Below, piece by piece: positions 1-11,076 of a stretch of 64,000 nt of DNA. The DNA comes from Plenodomus lindquistii (Eukaryota > Ascomycota > Dothideomycetes > Pleosporales > Leptosphaeriaceae), in assembly GCA_025504975.1 (NCBI GenBank), contig JANUWI010000005.1, forward strand, positions 310,001 to 374,000. The letters are read 5' to 3'. The notes below the pieces were generated by a model. The model worked only from the letters and a program-made list of their open reading frames with translations, was not told the origin of the DNA and searched no databases. A program made the position numbers and the translations under genes. Position 1 is the first letter of the stretch; every line of letters begins with the position of its first letter.

Positions 1-194
1 AGGTGGTTAAAGAGACGGCCCCGACACCACCGGCGCTGGAGAAGCAATCTACATCTACTGTAGCCAAGGCAGTCAAGAAGGAACTATCAAAGAAAGGTAA
101 ACGTGGGAGGCCTAAGAATGAGACGCCGTCGTCGGAGCAGCAGGCTAGGGAGAAGAGGAGAGCTTTTTTCACACTGGGGAATGGGCAGTCGTAG
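1..194 (+). CDS. 3' end of a gene with an AT-hook-like tail (partial)
   Basis: An open frame runs in from the left edge and stops at TAG (192-194), so only about 64 C-terminal residues are visible. They are highly basic and Lys/Arg/Ser-rich, with the motif KRGRPKN, which matches the core of an AT-hook (RGRP flanked by basic residues). AT-hooks bind the minor groove of AT-rich DNA in chromatin proteins and transcription factors. The rest of the protein is off-window, so the family cannot be named. The gene converges on the minus-strand gene ending at 526. The in-frame GTG near position 3 is not a real start; the reading frame simply continues upstream. Confidence 0.6.
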   Translation, partial: VVKETAPTPPALEKQSTSTVAKAVKKELSKKGKRGRPKNETPSSEQQAREKRRAFFTLGNGQS

Positions 195-525
195 CGCTCG
201 TTGGAATAGTTGACATTACGTGCAGTACAGCATAGCATAGCATCAATGATACCCCAGTCGTCAATTTAGACAATACTGTCTCCTTTCAAAACCCCCTGGT
301 ATGCTGATGAGGTGAGCATGTTGATCGCAAGGCAGACTAATGCATTTACTTTTGGTACCCTGAACACCAACCAACACTCTTACGCTACTCCTCCTTCTCA
401 TCTCCCGCTTTTCCCGTAAACAATCCGAAACAAAAACAAACGAGTGAAGCGCCAAAGCGGGTATCCAACAACAACAACCCTTCCCACCACCCCTTGACTC
501 CTACCCAATCCCACCAACCGCCTCA
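195..525. other. Intergenic gap between convergent genes
   Basis: This 331-bp stretch lies between two stop codons on opposite strands. It is C/A-rich toward its right end on the plus strand. I see no ORF with coding character, no RNA gene and no repeat. It presumably holds both 3' UTRs. Confidence 0.6.
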
Positions 526-3500
526 CTACCACCCACCCCTCTCATGCATCCGTCTCGGACTTCTCCTCTCCCCCATACTCCACTCCTCAAACCCGCCACC
601 GCCCAAAACCCCGCTCTCACGATAACTCCGATCGACCAACCCACCCCCGCCACCTACCTCCCTCCTCCTCTCACCACCCATTTCCCCTCCCCCTACTCCT
701 CCCACCTCATCACTACTCTCCCGATAACTCGGGGGAACAGGCCACGCCATTTCATTCTGGGAGAACGGATATGCGCCCAGATCTGTGTTGAGACTTGTGA
801 TGCCGCTGCGAAGCTGTCGTTCCATTTCGCGCGAGTGGTAGTCTAGATCGGGGAGACGGTTGGGAGGAGGCTGATGTGTGGGGTCTGTAGTATGTGTATC
901 ACCCAAGCGCGATGCACTCCTCGGCGGCGGACCCGAAACATCACCATGGATATGGCGGGGCAAGCTATCCATTCGCGAGGGCGCGCGAAGTGCCAGCGTA
1001 CTCTGGACTGGTGTTGATAGCGGCGGTTTGCGGTCGTGAAAGGTGGTTTGCATGGACTTCTCGTTTTCGCGACGGCGCTGCATGTCTTGTGTAATGAGGG
1101 TGCGGGCGTTGTGGGACAGGGATAAAGAGTCAATTTTCTCGCCGATGCGGCGGATGTCGTTGGCTAGATGGGTGGTGGTGGTGGTGGTGGTGGTGGTGCC
1201 GTCGAAGGCTGGGGGTGGCGCGGGTAAGGCGCACTGTGGTGGGGGGCTGGGGAAGGAATGGGGGAGGTATTCTGCGTCTCGGTGGTCTTCTTGGTGGTGG
1301 CTTTGGACGTGGGCGAGTTCGCTGGGGAAATGGGCTTCGAGTTCTACGGGGGCGGTCTGCGCGGGTTTGGGGTCCCAGGCGCGTTGCCAGCACCAGGAGC
1401 GGTGTTGGGATGCTTCGAGGTGTTCGAGTTGGCCGTTGGTGACCCAGTCTGGGATGCGCTTTAGGTCTGGGCAGAGGAAGTAGCGGACGCCGTCGGTGTG
1501 CTTGAGGCCTTGGACGTCGACGGAGAGCGTGGAGAGAACTTGGAGAATGCCGTAGAGGAGGACCCAGCGGCCAAGACGGGCTTCGCGGGGCGTGGCATGT
1601 TTGAGGTCAGTGGTGAGTTCGAATTGCTCGAATTTGTCGATTAATGTCGATCCTTGGGTGGTTGTTAGCAGAGCATGTAAAGTTGGTATGGACGACTGCT
1701 TACCATTGAAGTTCACATCTAGCTTCTCGATGTTGGTCGCGTCGCTGAAGACGATCGAGAGCTGTAGATGTGCCTTTGCATCCCGTGTAGTGTCTTTGGT
1801 CTTGTCCTTCTTCAATGAAGAGAAGAAGCTCTTCTTCTCTTTTTCCTTGCCTGCCTTGGGAACTTGTCTTGGAAGCAGTGGATAGGGATGTGGAATATGC
1901 GTGTAGCCCAGCTTTACGTCGAACATGACCAACATATCCGTAATTCCGAGTTCTGGCAAATCTGCTATGAATCCTTCATCCTGACGGTGAGCCATCTCCC
2001 ATTTCCTACTTGCGCGCTCCTCGCGAGGGTTCCAGAAAACCTCACGGTTAACGAGGTAGTCATACAGCGATCCAAAGTCCTCCTGCATCGACTGTACAAT
2101 CTTGCGATTCAGCCAAGTCTTACCCGAAGCGGGTGGCCAATCGCCGTAGATTTTTTGGTAGTGGCTGATGAGGAATTGGCGGAAAAGCTGATAATGCTGG
2201 TGTACTGGGCTGTTGGCGATTTTGGGATTGTTCTCCCATAGATCGGCAAAATCGAAGGTCGAGAGCCGTTCTTCAGCCTCCATGATGTGCAACTGAAGCG
2301 TTTTGCTTGTCAATCCCAGATTACGCCTTGTGATTACAGACAGTCGCCTGAAATCAGGATGTTCCTCGAGTTCCGTCGTCATGACCCCAGCTAGGTGGAC
2401 AAAACTTTCAAGATAACCATGCCTCCACCTCACACTGTCCTGCTCGGACCACAGTAAAAGTCCCAAGGCGTGCCTGGCGTTGTTACGTACGTCCTCGAGG
2501 CCATGTTGCTCCAAATATCTGGTAATTATTTGCACGCTTCGCTCTTGTGGTACCAAGCCAGAATGACTGTCGTTGTCTAAATCGTACATAACTTCAATGG
2601 CAGCCTGTAACGTATCGAGCATCTCGAAAAGATCAGATCCCACAATGGGCTTGCCATGCAGAATGGCGAGGAAGTTCCTGATAGCGAGATGATGAAGTCT
2701 TTGGCCGTGCATTGTCTTGATATTGCTTGGGGCAGGGAAATAAATCTGGTGAGTTGTCATGTGTCTATCTGTTCGTTGGAAAGGAGCTGGCGAGTTTGAA
2801 CGTTCCGTTCGTGCAGACTCATGCAAGTGTTGGGCTCGTGATGTCGTTCGAGAATCGAGACCACCGTATGTTTGATCAATGTCAAGCGGCGGGGGTGATC
2901 TTCCACCTGGCGACGTTGGACTCAGCATTCTACGTTGTCTGGACTGATCAAAGTTGGGCGACGAGTGTTCGGCTTGCATCCATGAGGCTGAGGTATCTGG
3001 CAGTTCCCAATCGTTGACATCGTCATCCTCAATACGGCCGATATGAAGAGCGTTGATGAGCCAAGTTGATCCGGCATTCTCTAGTACTTGAAGTTCAGCA
3101 CGTATCGTAGGAATTGGGCGGTCGTCGTCAAAGTGTTGTTCCCCAAGGTGAATGAGGACTTCTCCATTTTGCATGTCATGATCCTGGAATGCGTAAGCAC
3201 AGGTTCCCACAAGTGCAGGATCAACTTACCAGATCGAAGCCATTATACGGTCGCATCCCATCTCTAGCTCCATCCCAGATCTTGAAGTTCGCCCATGGCT
3301 TTTGGCTCGTTTGCGGCAAAGAGGCAGCCGATTCGGCTCGGAAAGTAGGTGGAGCAGGCGACGATGCGACTGTCTTCTTTACCGGAACTCCACCGCCTCT
3401 CCCGCGAGGAGCTTTCGTTTCCTTGCCCTTGGCTTGGAATTTGGTCTTCTCTTTGCCTTTGGAAGAGACGTCAGATACTGAAGCTGCTCCTTGTCCTGAG

Positions 3501-3805
3501 CCTTGCTGTAAATCTGAGGAGTTGCTCGATTGCACCGTGTTCAATCGTGACCGACCATGACCACCGTCCTGCGTTGAGCTACTATGTGAAGTTGTGCGAC
3601 TATTATTGCTGGACACTGTGAGTGTTCGGGTAACGCCAATTCTTGAGTCGTTGACGCTCGGCGAAGCACGCCATTGGGCAAAGGTATCAGGGCTATCATA
3701 GGTTGCTTCCGGGGCCTTGCCCTTTCCTTTGACTGGATCCTTCTTTTCTGTCTTTTCGATGTTCTTCTGCTGTACTTTACGACTGCGCGCCCCTCTAGCT
3801 GACAT
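526..3805 (-). CDS. Large uncharacterised fungal protein, ~1060 aa, three exons
   Basis: Exon 1 is 3805-3230. A 46-bp intron (3229-3184; GTAAGT donor, CCAG acceptor) leads to the remainder, which ends at 526. A second, 51-bp intron is very likely at 1703-1653 (GTAAGC donor, CTGCTAAC branch, CCAAG acceptor). It has no stop and is a multiple of three, so the uncut frame looks continuous. The N-terminal ~170 residues are Lys/Ser/Gly-rich and disordered. A folded, mostly helical middle (about residues 200-720) has many Trp and aromatic residues. The last ~300 residues are low-complexity (Pro, Ser, nine consecutive Thr, then Gly/Arg). No catalytic motif was recognised. It resembles the large fungal DUF-type proteins annotated only as hypothetical. 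No function is assigned. Confidence 0.85.
1169..1199. repeat. (GGT/ACC)n trinucleotide microsatellite inside a CDS
   Basis: About nine consecutive GGT units on the plus strand encode a run of nine Thr on the minus strand, in the disordered C-terminal part of the large uncharacterised protein. Such runs are length-polymorphic by slippage in steps that keep the reading frame. Confidence 0.85.
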
Positions 3806-5454
3806 TGTGGTGCCAAAACAATGTGGGAGATATTACAGTCGCGGTGTGAACGATTGGAACAAGTAATGAAATCGACGTTGGTCAAGCGAACGGGGTTGTC
3901 GTGGAAAGGAGGGTGGAAAGGAGGACGTGAGCCATGGAACATCGACCAGCCGAGATGATGGCAATCGTAGTCTATCAATGAAGCATACGGCGTGATCTAG
4001 CACGGCGGTGAAGTTTTGCGACTGTGCCTCATCGGATGGTCTGCAAGGAGAGCACAGGCGGATCCAACACGCCAAAGGGCAAGACACGATATAAGGAAAC
4101 ACGAGGGGTAAACACGTCGTGCACCATTCATGTAGTTGCGTGACATGGAGGAGTGCAGAGTGCAAATTGCCCCATTTCGAGGTCCCTGTCTGCGCTGCCG
4201 CGGGTCAGGCATGTGGAGCCACAAAGCTGCCAGATGGAGCGCAGTTGGGGCCGGTAGGTGGTCTGGCGCAGATAAGAAGCATGTTATACATTCGAAACAT
4301 CTGCATGATTATCCAAGAAGCGAGCAGCCACAAGGCGTGGCGAGCCCATCGAAGCCTAGCTCCAGAGCAGGGAGTACAAGAGAAAAGGCGCCCCGAGACC
4401 CAGACACAGTAGCGGACTGTCTGACTTCTGGCTTCTGAGGCAGAATACGGGCCGGTCGCCAATGGCAGATGCCAGAGAGGAGGGCGTACCGTGTCTTGCC
4501 CAGGTCGGGCGGGCTTACTTGCGGTTCTAGGCGTCAGCAAATCCCATCACCTTGCAGGCGGAGATGATGCAAAGTTAGCAACCCGCAGGACGGGAACATG
4601 AGATGAATATGACCGATACAGTGTATCCATGGGAGAATCTGCAAGTGATAAGCTGGAGCAACTGTCAACGCACACCCAAGTCCAAAGGTTAGGGTCCTCT
4701 TCAACAATGGATCGAACGGCAAGGTGGAGCTTGGACCCAATGGGCTGGGTGATGGACGCGGAAGACGGCGGACAGGACCAAAGCAGACCAGCGTCGGAGA
4801 GGTCCCCTGCCCTCGACGGCCTCTAGAATCTGCTGTCAAGGGGAGAAAACTACTGTGTAGACCAGGTCCATTGTTGGAGGCCACCAAGTCATTTCTAGAG
4901 CTCTGCGATGGCCTTCTCCTCGGGCTGTTGGGTGTGGCGTGGTGCCTGACGCAGCAGAGTACAGATTGGCGCAAAGAACATTTTGCGACAACAGCCCCAC
5001 GCGGGCCTCGCAAAGGCGCAACCAACACGCTGGCTTGAGAGTGCTGCACTGTGTAAATGGCAACGAGGCGTAGAGGAGGTGGTGTTGTGGTTGGTCGATA
5101 TTGAAGAAGGTACAGCCCAGCCACCCAAACCCAGCCTCCCCCGCCATTGCACGCCCACGTTATTTACCTAGCCGGTTTCCAACACCATATTCTACGTCAC
5201 TCTCACTACACTGACTGGAGTGCATCTTGCAGCGCTACAGTTGCCGGCGCCCGATCAGAAAACAAGCTGCATCCCAGTCGCTGTCGTGCAGGACATCTTA
5301 AAGGCGCGCAGTCCCTCCATTTCTGCCTCGCAGCTGTCTGGCATCGTCACATCTACAACCGGCAGGCACCTCGCCCGTGGTTCACTTGACACGCTCTCTA
5401 CCGCACAAACACCTTTACCTGGACACCCTCTTTGCATCACCGTCAGCCGCCAGC
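3806..5454. other. 1.65-kb intergenic region, divergent promoters
   Basis: The region lies between the start of the large minus-strand gene (3805) and the ATG of the plus-strand MARVEL gene (5455). Several overlapping open frames exist on both strands (the longest is 196 codons, minus strand, 5124-4534). They overlap each other in all frames, show no domain and lack splice continuity, so I treat them as chance ORFs in a GC-rich promoter region. No RNA gene or repeat was recognised. Confidence 0.5.
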
Positions 5455-6130
5455 ATGTCGTTCTCCGGGATATTGTTCATTTTCTGGAGGATCTTCCAAA
5501 TAGTCACCCTCATCCCCACGCTAGGCATGCTCGCCTGGTTCGTCGACTGGTTCAACAGTCGCAACCTCCTCACACCACGATCAATCCTCATACTCTTCAT
5601 AGTATCGGTATTGGGAGCGGCTTGGGCAATGGGAACATTGTTCCTTTACTCGCGTGCACGTCACTCGGCCAAGTTCGTTGCCTTCGTCGACCTACTCTTC
5701 GTCGGAGCGTTTATTGGAGCAGTCTATGAGCTTCGGGGCATTGCCGATGCGGATTGCTCAAACGTCAGCCGAGATGGCCAGTACAGCGCGGATCTTGGGA
5801 TTTTCAACATCACTGGAAACCGTTATGACTTGAATGTGGACCGTCAATGCGCCATGCTCAAGGCAAGCTGGGCTTTTGGCATCATGTAAGTCGAGTCAGA
5901 TCTATATCTTCGGGTGCAGTTCGCTAATTCAAAACAGGAACATTATCTTCTTCTTCATCACTGCCATCTTGGCTTTGCTCGTCCATCGTCATCACCGCGA
6001 CGACCGTTCGCGTGTGGTTGTCAAGCGCGAAGTCCACCGCTCTCGCACCGGCTCTCACAGCGCCCACCGCTCACGCAGCCCTCGGTACTCTCATCAGAGC
6101 CACAGCCGAAGCAGACGCAGTTACGTTTAG
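5455..6130 (+). CDS. MARVEL-type four-helix membrane protein, 207 aa
   Basis: Exons are 5455-5885 and 5938-6130, with a 52-bp intron (GTAAGT donor, GCTAAT branch, ACAG acceptor) interrupting a Met codon after its second base. The protein has four hydrophobic helices: roughly residues 6-28, 40-60, 68-92 and, across the splice, about 134-160. A short extracellular loop with Cys residues and NVS/NIT sequons lies between helices 3 and 4. This is the topology of fungal MARVEL-domain proteins, which organise plasma-membrane microdomains or vesicle membranes. The cytosolic C-tail is rich in Arg, Ser and His. An upstream in-frame ATG at 5377 would add 26 residues, but the ATG at 5455 puts helix 1 directly at the N-terminus as the family usually has it. 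Function within the family is unknown. Confidence 0.8.
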
Positions 6131-6906
6131 AACCTGTGGTCGAGCTGTTGATTGGTTCGATCTGTGGACACTTCAGAGTCTATCAGCGCGATGGTTGACA
6201 TTCGACATTGGCTCTCGTCGTCTTTACGAATTTCATTATACCTGATTCCCATTCTAGTTCCTGATATATAGGATTGGAACATCCTTAATGAAGGCCGAAG
6301 CGTACACTTATGACTGGCACGAGGTTTCACTGAATCTCTTAATTTGCACGTCATGTAGATAATTCCACGATTGAACGACAGCCTCCGCTGTATGAATACC
6401 CAAAATCTGTTTACTACCTGCCTCTAAATCATTACTATGTATATGGTACACGCTTCAATTTTCTAGAGGCGCCCAACTTTTCCGTGAGATGACCCAAGTT
6501 CGACACAAGCATCTCAACTTTGCGGTTGTGTTGTTACGGCCCGATTTCCATGGCCTGATAATTACACAATCTTAGCTCACAGGCTCAACCATGTCTACAG
6601 ATCGCTTTACCCAGGACAATCGCTGCTTGCCTAATTACATCTTACTCGCGGGGAAATCAACTCCAAACAAGTTCATGCCTAACCCTGATCGTGTTGCGTG
6701 CATTTACGAGGCTATGAGCGCGTGTGCTGATAACGATCGTTAGATTCGTGCACCTACGGATCAGTCCAAGGCTCCAAGCCTTGTCGTGATTTTGAGATAC
6801 TGACGGACAATTGCGTGGTACTGCCATTGACAGACTTGTAGTCCTCGCTTCGATCTTGCGCACCCGTCAGACACGAGCTTCTATACAGTCTTTCAATTCC
6901 ATGTTC
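6131..6906. other. Intergenic gap, convergent 3' regions
   Basis: This region lies between the stop of the MARVEL gene and the stop of the minus-strand cupin gene. It contains only short scattered frames. No promoter, RNA gene or repeat is evident. Confidence 0.5.
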
Positions 6907-7466
6907 TCAGAAAGCTCCCTGCTCCGGCAATATCTCATGTGTCTTGCTCCAGCCTTTGAGATTATGCACAATCGGGTTCCTACCACCACGTGTGATGATC
7001 CAGACAACGTCTTCATCACTATCGTTGGTCTCTTGATGCTCTGCAAATGCAGGTATCAGGGCGAAGTCGCCTGGGCTCAATTCTTGTCTTTTCTCTCCGT
7101 TCTTCCCACTCACGATTGCACCATGGCCTTTCGATGCAAATACAATAGTATCTGACAGATTATTAGAACATGTGCTACGGTGAAGCTTGGTTTGCATCAT
7201 GCATAGTGTGACCTCTAGGCGTACCTTCCTCACCGTGGTGATGCACTGCAGATGCGGAATGCGGCTTTGCAATCATCACTTGTACATGTCAGCCAACGAT
7301 TTGGTTGAAACTTATTGAACGACTTACCTGTGCCGCATATTTGGTCAGAAACGTCAACCAGAGCGGGCATGCGGATCATGCCATCAGTCTGTGGACCAGC
7401 AGGAGCCTTGATATCCGATCCCTTTTTCACCTGCACTTCACCGGGGATGCGATCCTGTGGAGACAT
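6907..7466 (-). CDS. Small single-domain cupin protein, 145 aa, three exons
   Basis: Exons are 7466-7328, 7278-7225 and 7151-6907; introns are 49 bp (GTAAGT..CAAG) and 73 bp (GTACGC..GTCAG). Joined, they give a 145-aa RmlC-like cupin. Cupin motif 1 is assembled across the exons: HHHGEE at residues 59-64, then a Gly-rich turn (SKGHG). Motif 2 follows as GDFALIPAFAEHQ, with its metal-binding His. Single-domain cupins usually bind one Fe, Mn, Ni or Zn ion; substrates range from small acids to polyketides, so the reaction cannot be stated. The start at 7466 is chosen because the family begins a few residues before the conserved core; an in-frame ATG at 7490 would add eight residues. The gene is divergent from the acyl-CoA dehydrogenase gene at 8074. 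Confidence 0.8.
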
Positions 7467-8073
7467 TGCCGCGAGTATGCGCAAGATCAATGTTCAGCTA
7501 CGTGGTGGTTGTAGCTGCGAGATGTTCGCGCTGCCTCATCACGAGAGCTACTCCGCATTTCGACGCGACGCAACGCATCTACTCTTAGCGCATTCTGGGG
7601 TTGACGGCGTCGGTTGTCGCATCGGTCTCGAACATGTGCGACGGCTAATGTACACTCGACGCGTCCTCGATCATCTGATTGTCAGCGGCTGCGTTCGGCA
7701 TGTGAAGACGCACTTCCACGATTTGCCAATGTTGCACGTGAGCATCTGAAAGAGGCAATGCCTCGGCATCCACGGACATGACGTCGAACCTCAGACAGCA
7801 GGTCGGTGGATCTGTAATCACGCAACCAATTGCAGCGCTCGTAATCGCGTCCAGAATGTCACAGGACACCGAAAAGGCACTACTTGCGGCTCCATGCCCG
7901 ACTTTCAGCAGCTGCCCCGGATTCCCTTGGCGTGGAGTAGCCTGGCATGTGAAAGGATTGCAACCCATAACCCCTTCTGCGCCCGGCTTTGTCTCACGAT
8001 CGTCGCTTAGGTCGTCTGCACCATCTCTTTGCTGTTCTCTACCCTTACTATACATCTTTGAACATCAGGCACG
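7467..8073. promoter_or_regulatory. Shared divergent promoter, cupin / acyl-CoA dehydrogenase
   Basis: This 607-bp region separates the starts of two oppositely oriented genes. No coding signal was recognised. Co-regulation through a shared promoter is an inference from the geometry alone. Confidence 0.4.
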
Positions 8074-9888
8074 ATGTCACAGCGATTCTCTGCGGCTGAC
8101 GTCGCGTCACACAAGACAGCCAGCGACTTGTGGATCATTGTAGACGAGGATGTCTATGATCTCACCAACTTTGCAGATGAGCACCCGGGAGGAAAGAAGA
8201 GTGAGACGCGCGTGGTCTAACCATGAAATCCTGGGCTAACAGCATGCAGTCCTCACGCGTGTGGCTGGAAAGGATGCTTCCAAGCAGTTCTGGAAGTACC
8301 ACAACGACAGCATCCTCAAGAAGTATCAGAAGAAGCTCCAGATTGGATCGCTAGACACCAAAGCTGCGCCACCAGCTCCTCCCGCGACGTCTGCCCCCGA
8401 GACGAAGGCAGAAAAGAAGGACATTGTCAAGCCAGAGGCGAACTCAGGCGTTGTTGCGCCCCAGCCTACTGAAGCCGCTGCTGAGGAGGCTGAGCCATTC
8501 GACTCTTACGGTGACCTTGTGCCATATGCAGACCCGTCGTGGTACCAGACAGTATGGTAGCATGCTCGAGTAGACGAAGCAGCGTCACTAATATCTTCAA
8601 TAGTACCACTCCCCCTACTACAACGACACTCACGTCGCCCTCCGCGAGGAAATTCGAGAATGGGTCGACGAGAAGATCGCACCATACGTTACAGAATGGG
8701 AAGAGGCAAGGAAGGTCCCTGACGAGATCTACCTCGAGATGGGGGAGCGCGGCTACCTCGCCGGTCTGCTCGGTATCCACTACCCAGCACAATACACGGA
8801 TAGACGGGTCAAGAGCGTGCCACCAGAGAAGTGGGATCATTTCCACGAGATGATCCTGACTGACGAGTTGTCACGCGTTGGCAGTGGTGGCCTCGTCTGG
8901 AACTTGATCGGAGGATATGGCATTGGTGGCCCACCTCTCTTCAAGTTCGGCAAGAAGGAGCTGGTCAAGCGCATTGGACCTGGACTGCTGAGCGGCGAGA
9001 AGAGAATCTGTCTCGCTATCACTGAGCCAGGTATGACATGTTGCTCAAACCGAACTATGATCCTAGCTAACTCTATTAGACGCTGGTAGCGATGTCGCAA
9101 ATTTGACCTGCGAGGCTAAGCTGTCCGAGGATGGCAAGCATTACATCGTGAATGGCGAGAAGAAATGGATCACCAACGGCGTATGGTCCGAATACTTCAC
9201 TACCGCTGTCCGTACTGGTGGTGAGGGCATGAACGGTATATCCGTGCTTCTCATCGAGCGCAGCGCTGGCGGTGTATCAACACGAAAGATGGACTGCCAA
9301 GGTGTTTGGTCCAGTGGCACGACTTACATTACCTTCGAGGACGTCAAGGTCCCGGTTGAGAACCTCATTGGAAAAGAGAACCAGGGTTTCAAGGTCATCA
9401 TGACCAACTTTAACCACGAGCGCATTGGTATCATCATCCAGTGCATCCGCTTCTCCCGCGTCTGCTACGAAGAAAGCGTCAAGTACGCACACAAGCGTAA
9501 AACCTTTGGCAAGCGCCTCATCGACCACCCCGTCATTCGTCTCAAGCTTGCACATATGGTCCGCCAAATTGAGGCCTCGTACAACTGGCTCGAGAACCTG
9601 GTCTTCCAGGCTCAGAAGATGAATGAAATGGAAGCCATGTTGAAGCTTGGTGGCGCCATTGCCGGCTTGAAGGCGCAAAGTACAACCACGTTCGAATTCT
9701 GCGCCCGCGAGGCAAGTCAGATCTTCGGCGGACTGAGTTACAGTCGTGGAGGGCAGGGCGCAAAGGTCGAGCGTCTGTACAGAGACGTGAGGGCTTATGC
9801 TATTCCTGGTGGAAGTGAGGAGATCATGCTCGACCTTAGTATCAGGCAAGCGCTGCGGGTACACAAGGTTCTGGGCATGAAGTTGTAA
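8074..9888 (+). CDS. Cytochrome b5 / acyl-CoA dehydrogenase fusion, 554 aa
   Basis: There are four exons: 8074-8200, 8250-8551, 8604-9030 and 9080-9888, with introns of 49, 52 and 49 bp, all GT-AG with CTAAC/CTAAT-like branch sites. Residues 1-80 form a cytochrome b5 fold with heme ligands in HPGG (37-40) and a second His at 60 (KYHN). A Pro/Ala/Lys-rich linker follows, then a full acyl-CoA dehydrogenase domain (about 150-554) with the FAD-contact segment (CLAITEPDAGSD) and the C-terminal PGGSEEIM region, where the active-site loop and Glu lie in related enzymes. The enzyme should oxidise an acyl-CoA using FAD; the b5 domain could pass electrons to or from a membrane partner. No N-terminal mitochondrial leader or C-terminal PTS1 is visible, so location is open. 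Confidence 0.9.
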
Positions 9889-10400
9889 GATATGTACATG
9901 GGTGTGTGTTGGTGTTCACCGTCCGAATCTCACAAATAGGGATATCGAACATTTTGTTCCTTGCAGTCATGCCGTGTTGTAATGCATGCGTCAGGCCGAT
10001 GTCAGATGTTAGTGAGTACTGTGTACGTGTGTGCCAATTTTCACTCGTATTCTCGTTTGAATGGAGCAATCACTGAACTGCATCCAAGCCGCTCATCGGA
10101 CCTTCAGGGTTTCATGGTAATTTGACCGAGGCGACGCGTCTTCAACAATCGCCTTAGGGGGCTCCAGAACATATATTAACAAGTCACGATTTTAGTCCGG
10201 ACAGAAGTGCTTGTGGGTAGTCGTTTGATAATGTTGTTCTGGGGTTTTGTGCCAACTCTGGACGTGGTCTGCCTGGAGTCGCTTCAAGTCAACATCTATG
10301 ATCATCGGCGTACCAATCTGTCGTGATCTCTCCCTAAAGTATCGTCATTCCAACACTGAACCATTGCTATTATGGCAACTGTCATGGTAAACGGAAATAC

Positions 10401-10588
10401 ATGGGCAACTCCTTCGATAACGTGCGAGCAGTCTCTAAGATTGCGAATATGGTAAGTCGCGGGAGGTGCTTTGAAGCCACCTTCCTCAAAGAGTTTAGCA
10501 GTGGACCCAGCTCGTGCATGAACATGAGAAGCTTAACCAGTTCACGAAGCTTCGTTCTTTTCTCCGCCGACTTACTGCGCCGACTTGA
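10401..10588 (+). CDS. Possible 45-aa spliced small ORF (uncertain)
   Basis: ATG at 10401 opens a 17-codon exon that ends exactly at a GTAAGT donor (10452). A 50-bp intron ends at TTTAGCAG (10501), and the frame continues in phase to a TGA at 10586-10588. The product is 45 residues, basic and helix-prone (HEHEKLNQFTKLRSFLRR). Clean splice signals in frame are the only evidence. On the opposite strand (10657-10382) an ORF reads as a basic segment followed by two amphipathic helices, faintly like a bHLH. I cannot tell which strand, if either, is expressed. Confidence 0.25.
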
Positions 10589-11030
10589 AGAGCTCGCTCT
10601 GCTATCTGCTTCTTTTCCTCGTCTTGTCGACGCCACATCGCGCTCGTTCCAGGCCACCCTCCTGATTCACCACCACAGCGAGCAGTACAATCGCGCCGCT
10701 GATCATCAGGGTCTCCGGATGATCAACAATCAACAGTACTAAGGCATCCTTCAACCTGCCTAATCAGGGACCGTGCGTGCATAGGCCGGCTCGCGAGTAC
10801 TACGGCCGCTATCAAGCCAGCCTTGCCTATTCGCTACAGCGACTCGTTGTGCATCATCAACATGGATACTTGGACCAGGTATGATCGTGCACCCGCCGCT
10901 ATGATGCCTCCTATGCTCTTTTGTAGCCCGAGCTACCTGGTCCGTGGCATCATTGGTCTTGCAGCATAATAGCTATAAAGTGGTCGATCGCATTGGGCGT
11001 TGAGACAGTCTGAGTTTGAGATTGCGTCGT

Positions 11031-11040
11031 CCATATATAG
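11031..11040 (+). promoter_or_regulatory. TATA-like element before the S41 protease gene
   Basis: CATATATAG lies about 40 bp upstream of the ATG at 11077. If used, the 5' UTR would be very short. It is the clearest TATA-like string close to a start codon that I noticed in the window. Confidence 0.3.
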
Positions 11041-11076
11041 CCATATCAGTTGCTGTTCAATTGAGCTGCAACGACC

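Larger units (their letters stand above)
9889..11076. other. Intergenic, mostly no recognised coding
   Basis: About 1.2 kb separates the acyl-CoA dehydrogenase and S41 protease genes. The only coding-like signal is the short spliced frame at 10401-10588, listed separately; its minus strand also carries a 91-codon open frame. The last 100 bp should be the protease promoter. Confidence 0.5.

Noticed and set aside
4534..5124. A 196-codon minus-strand frame in the promoter of the MARVEL gene
   Set aside because: It overlaps open frames on both strands, is rich in Pro/Arg/His from GC composition, and shows no domain.
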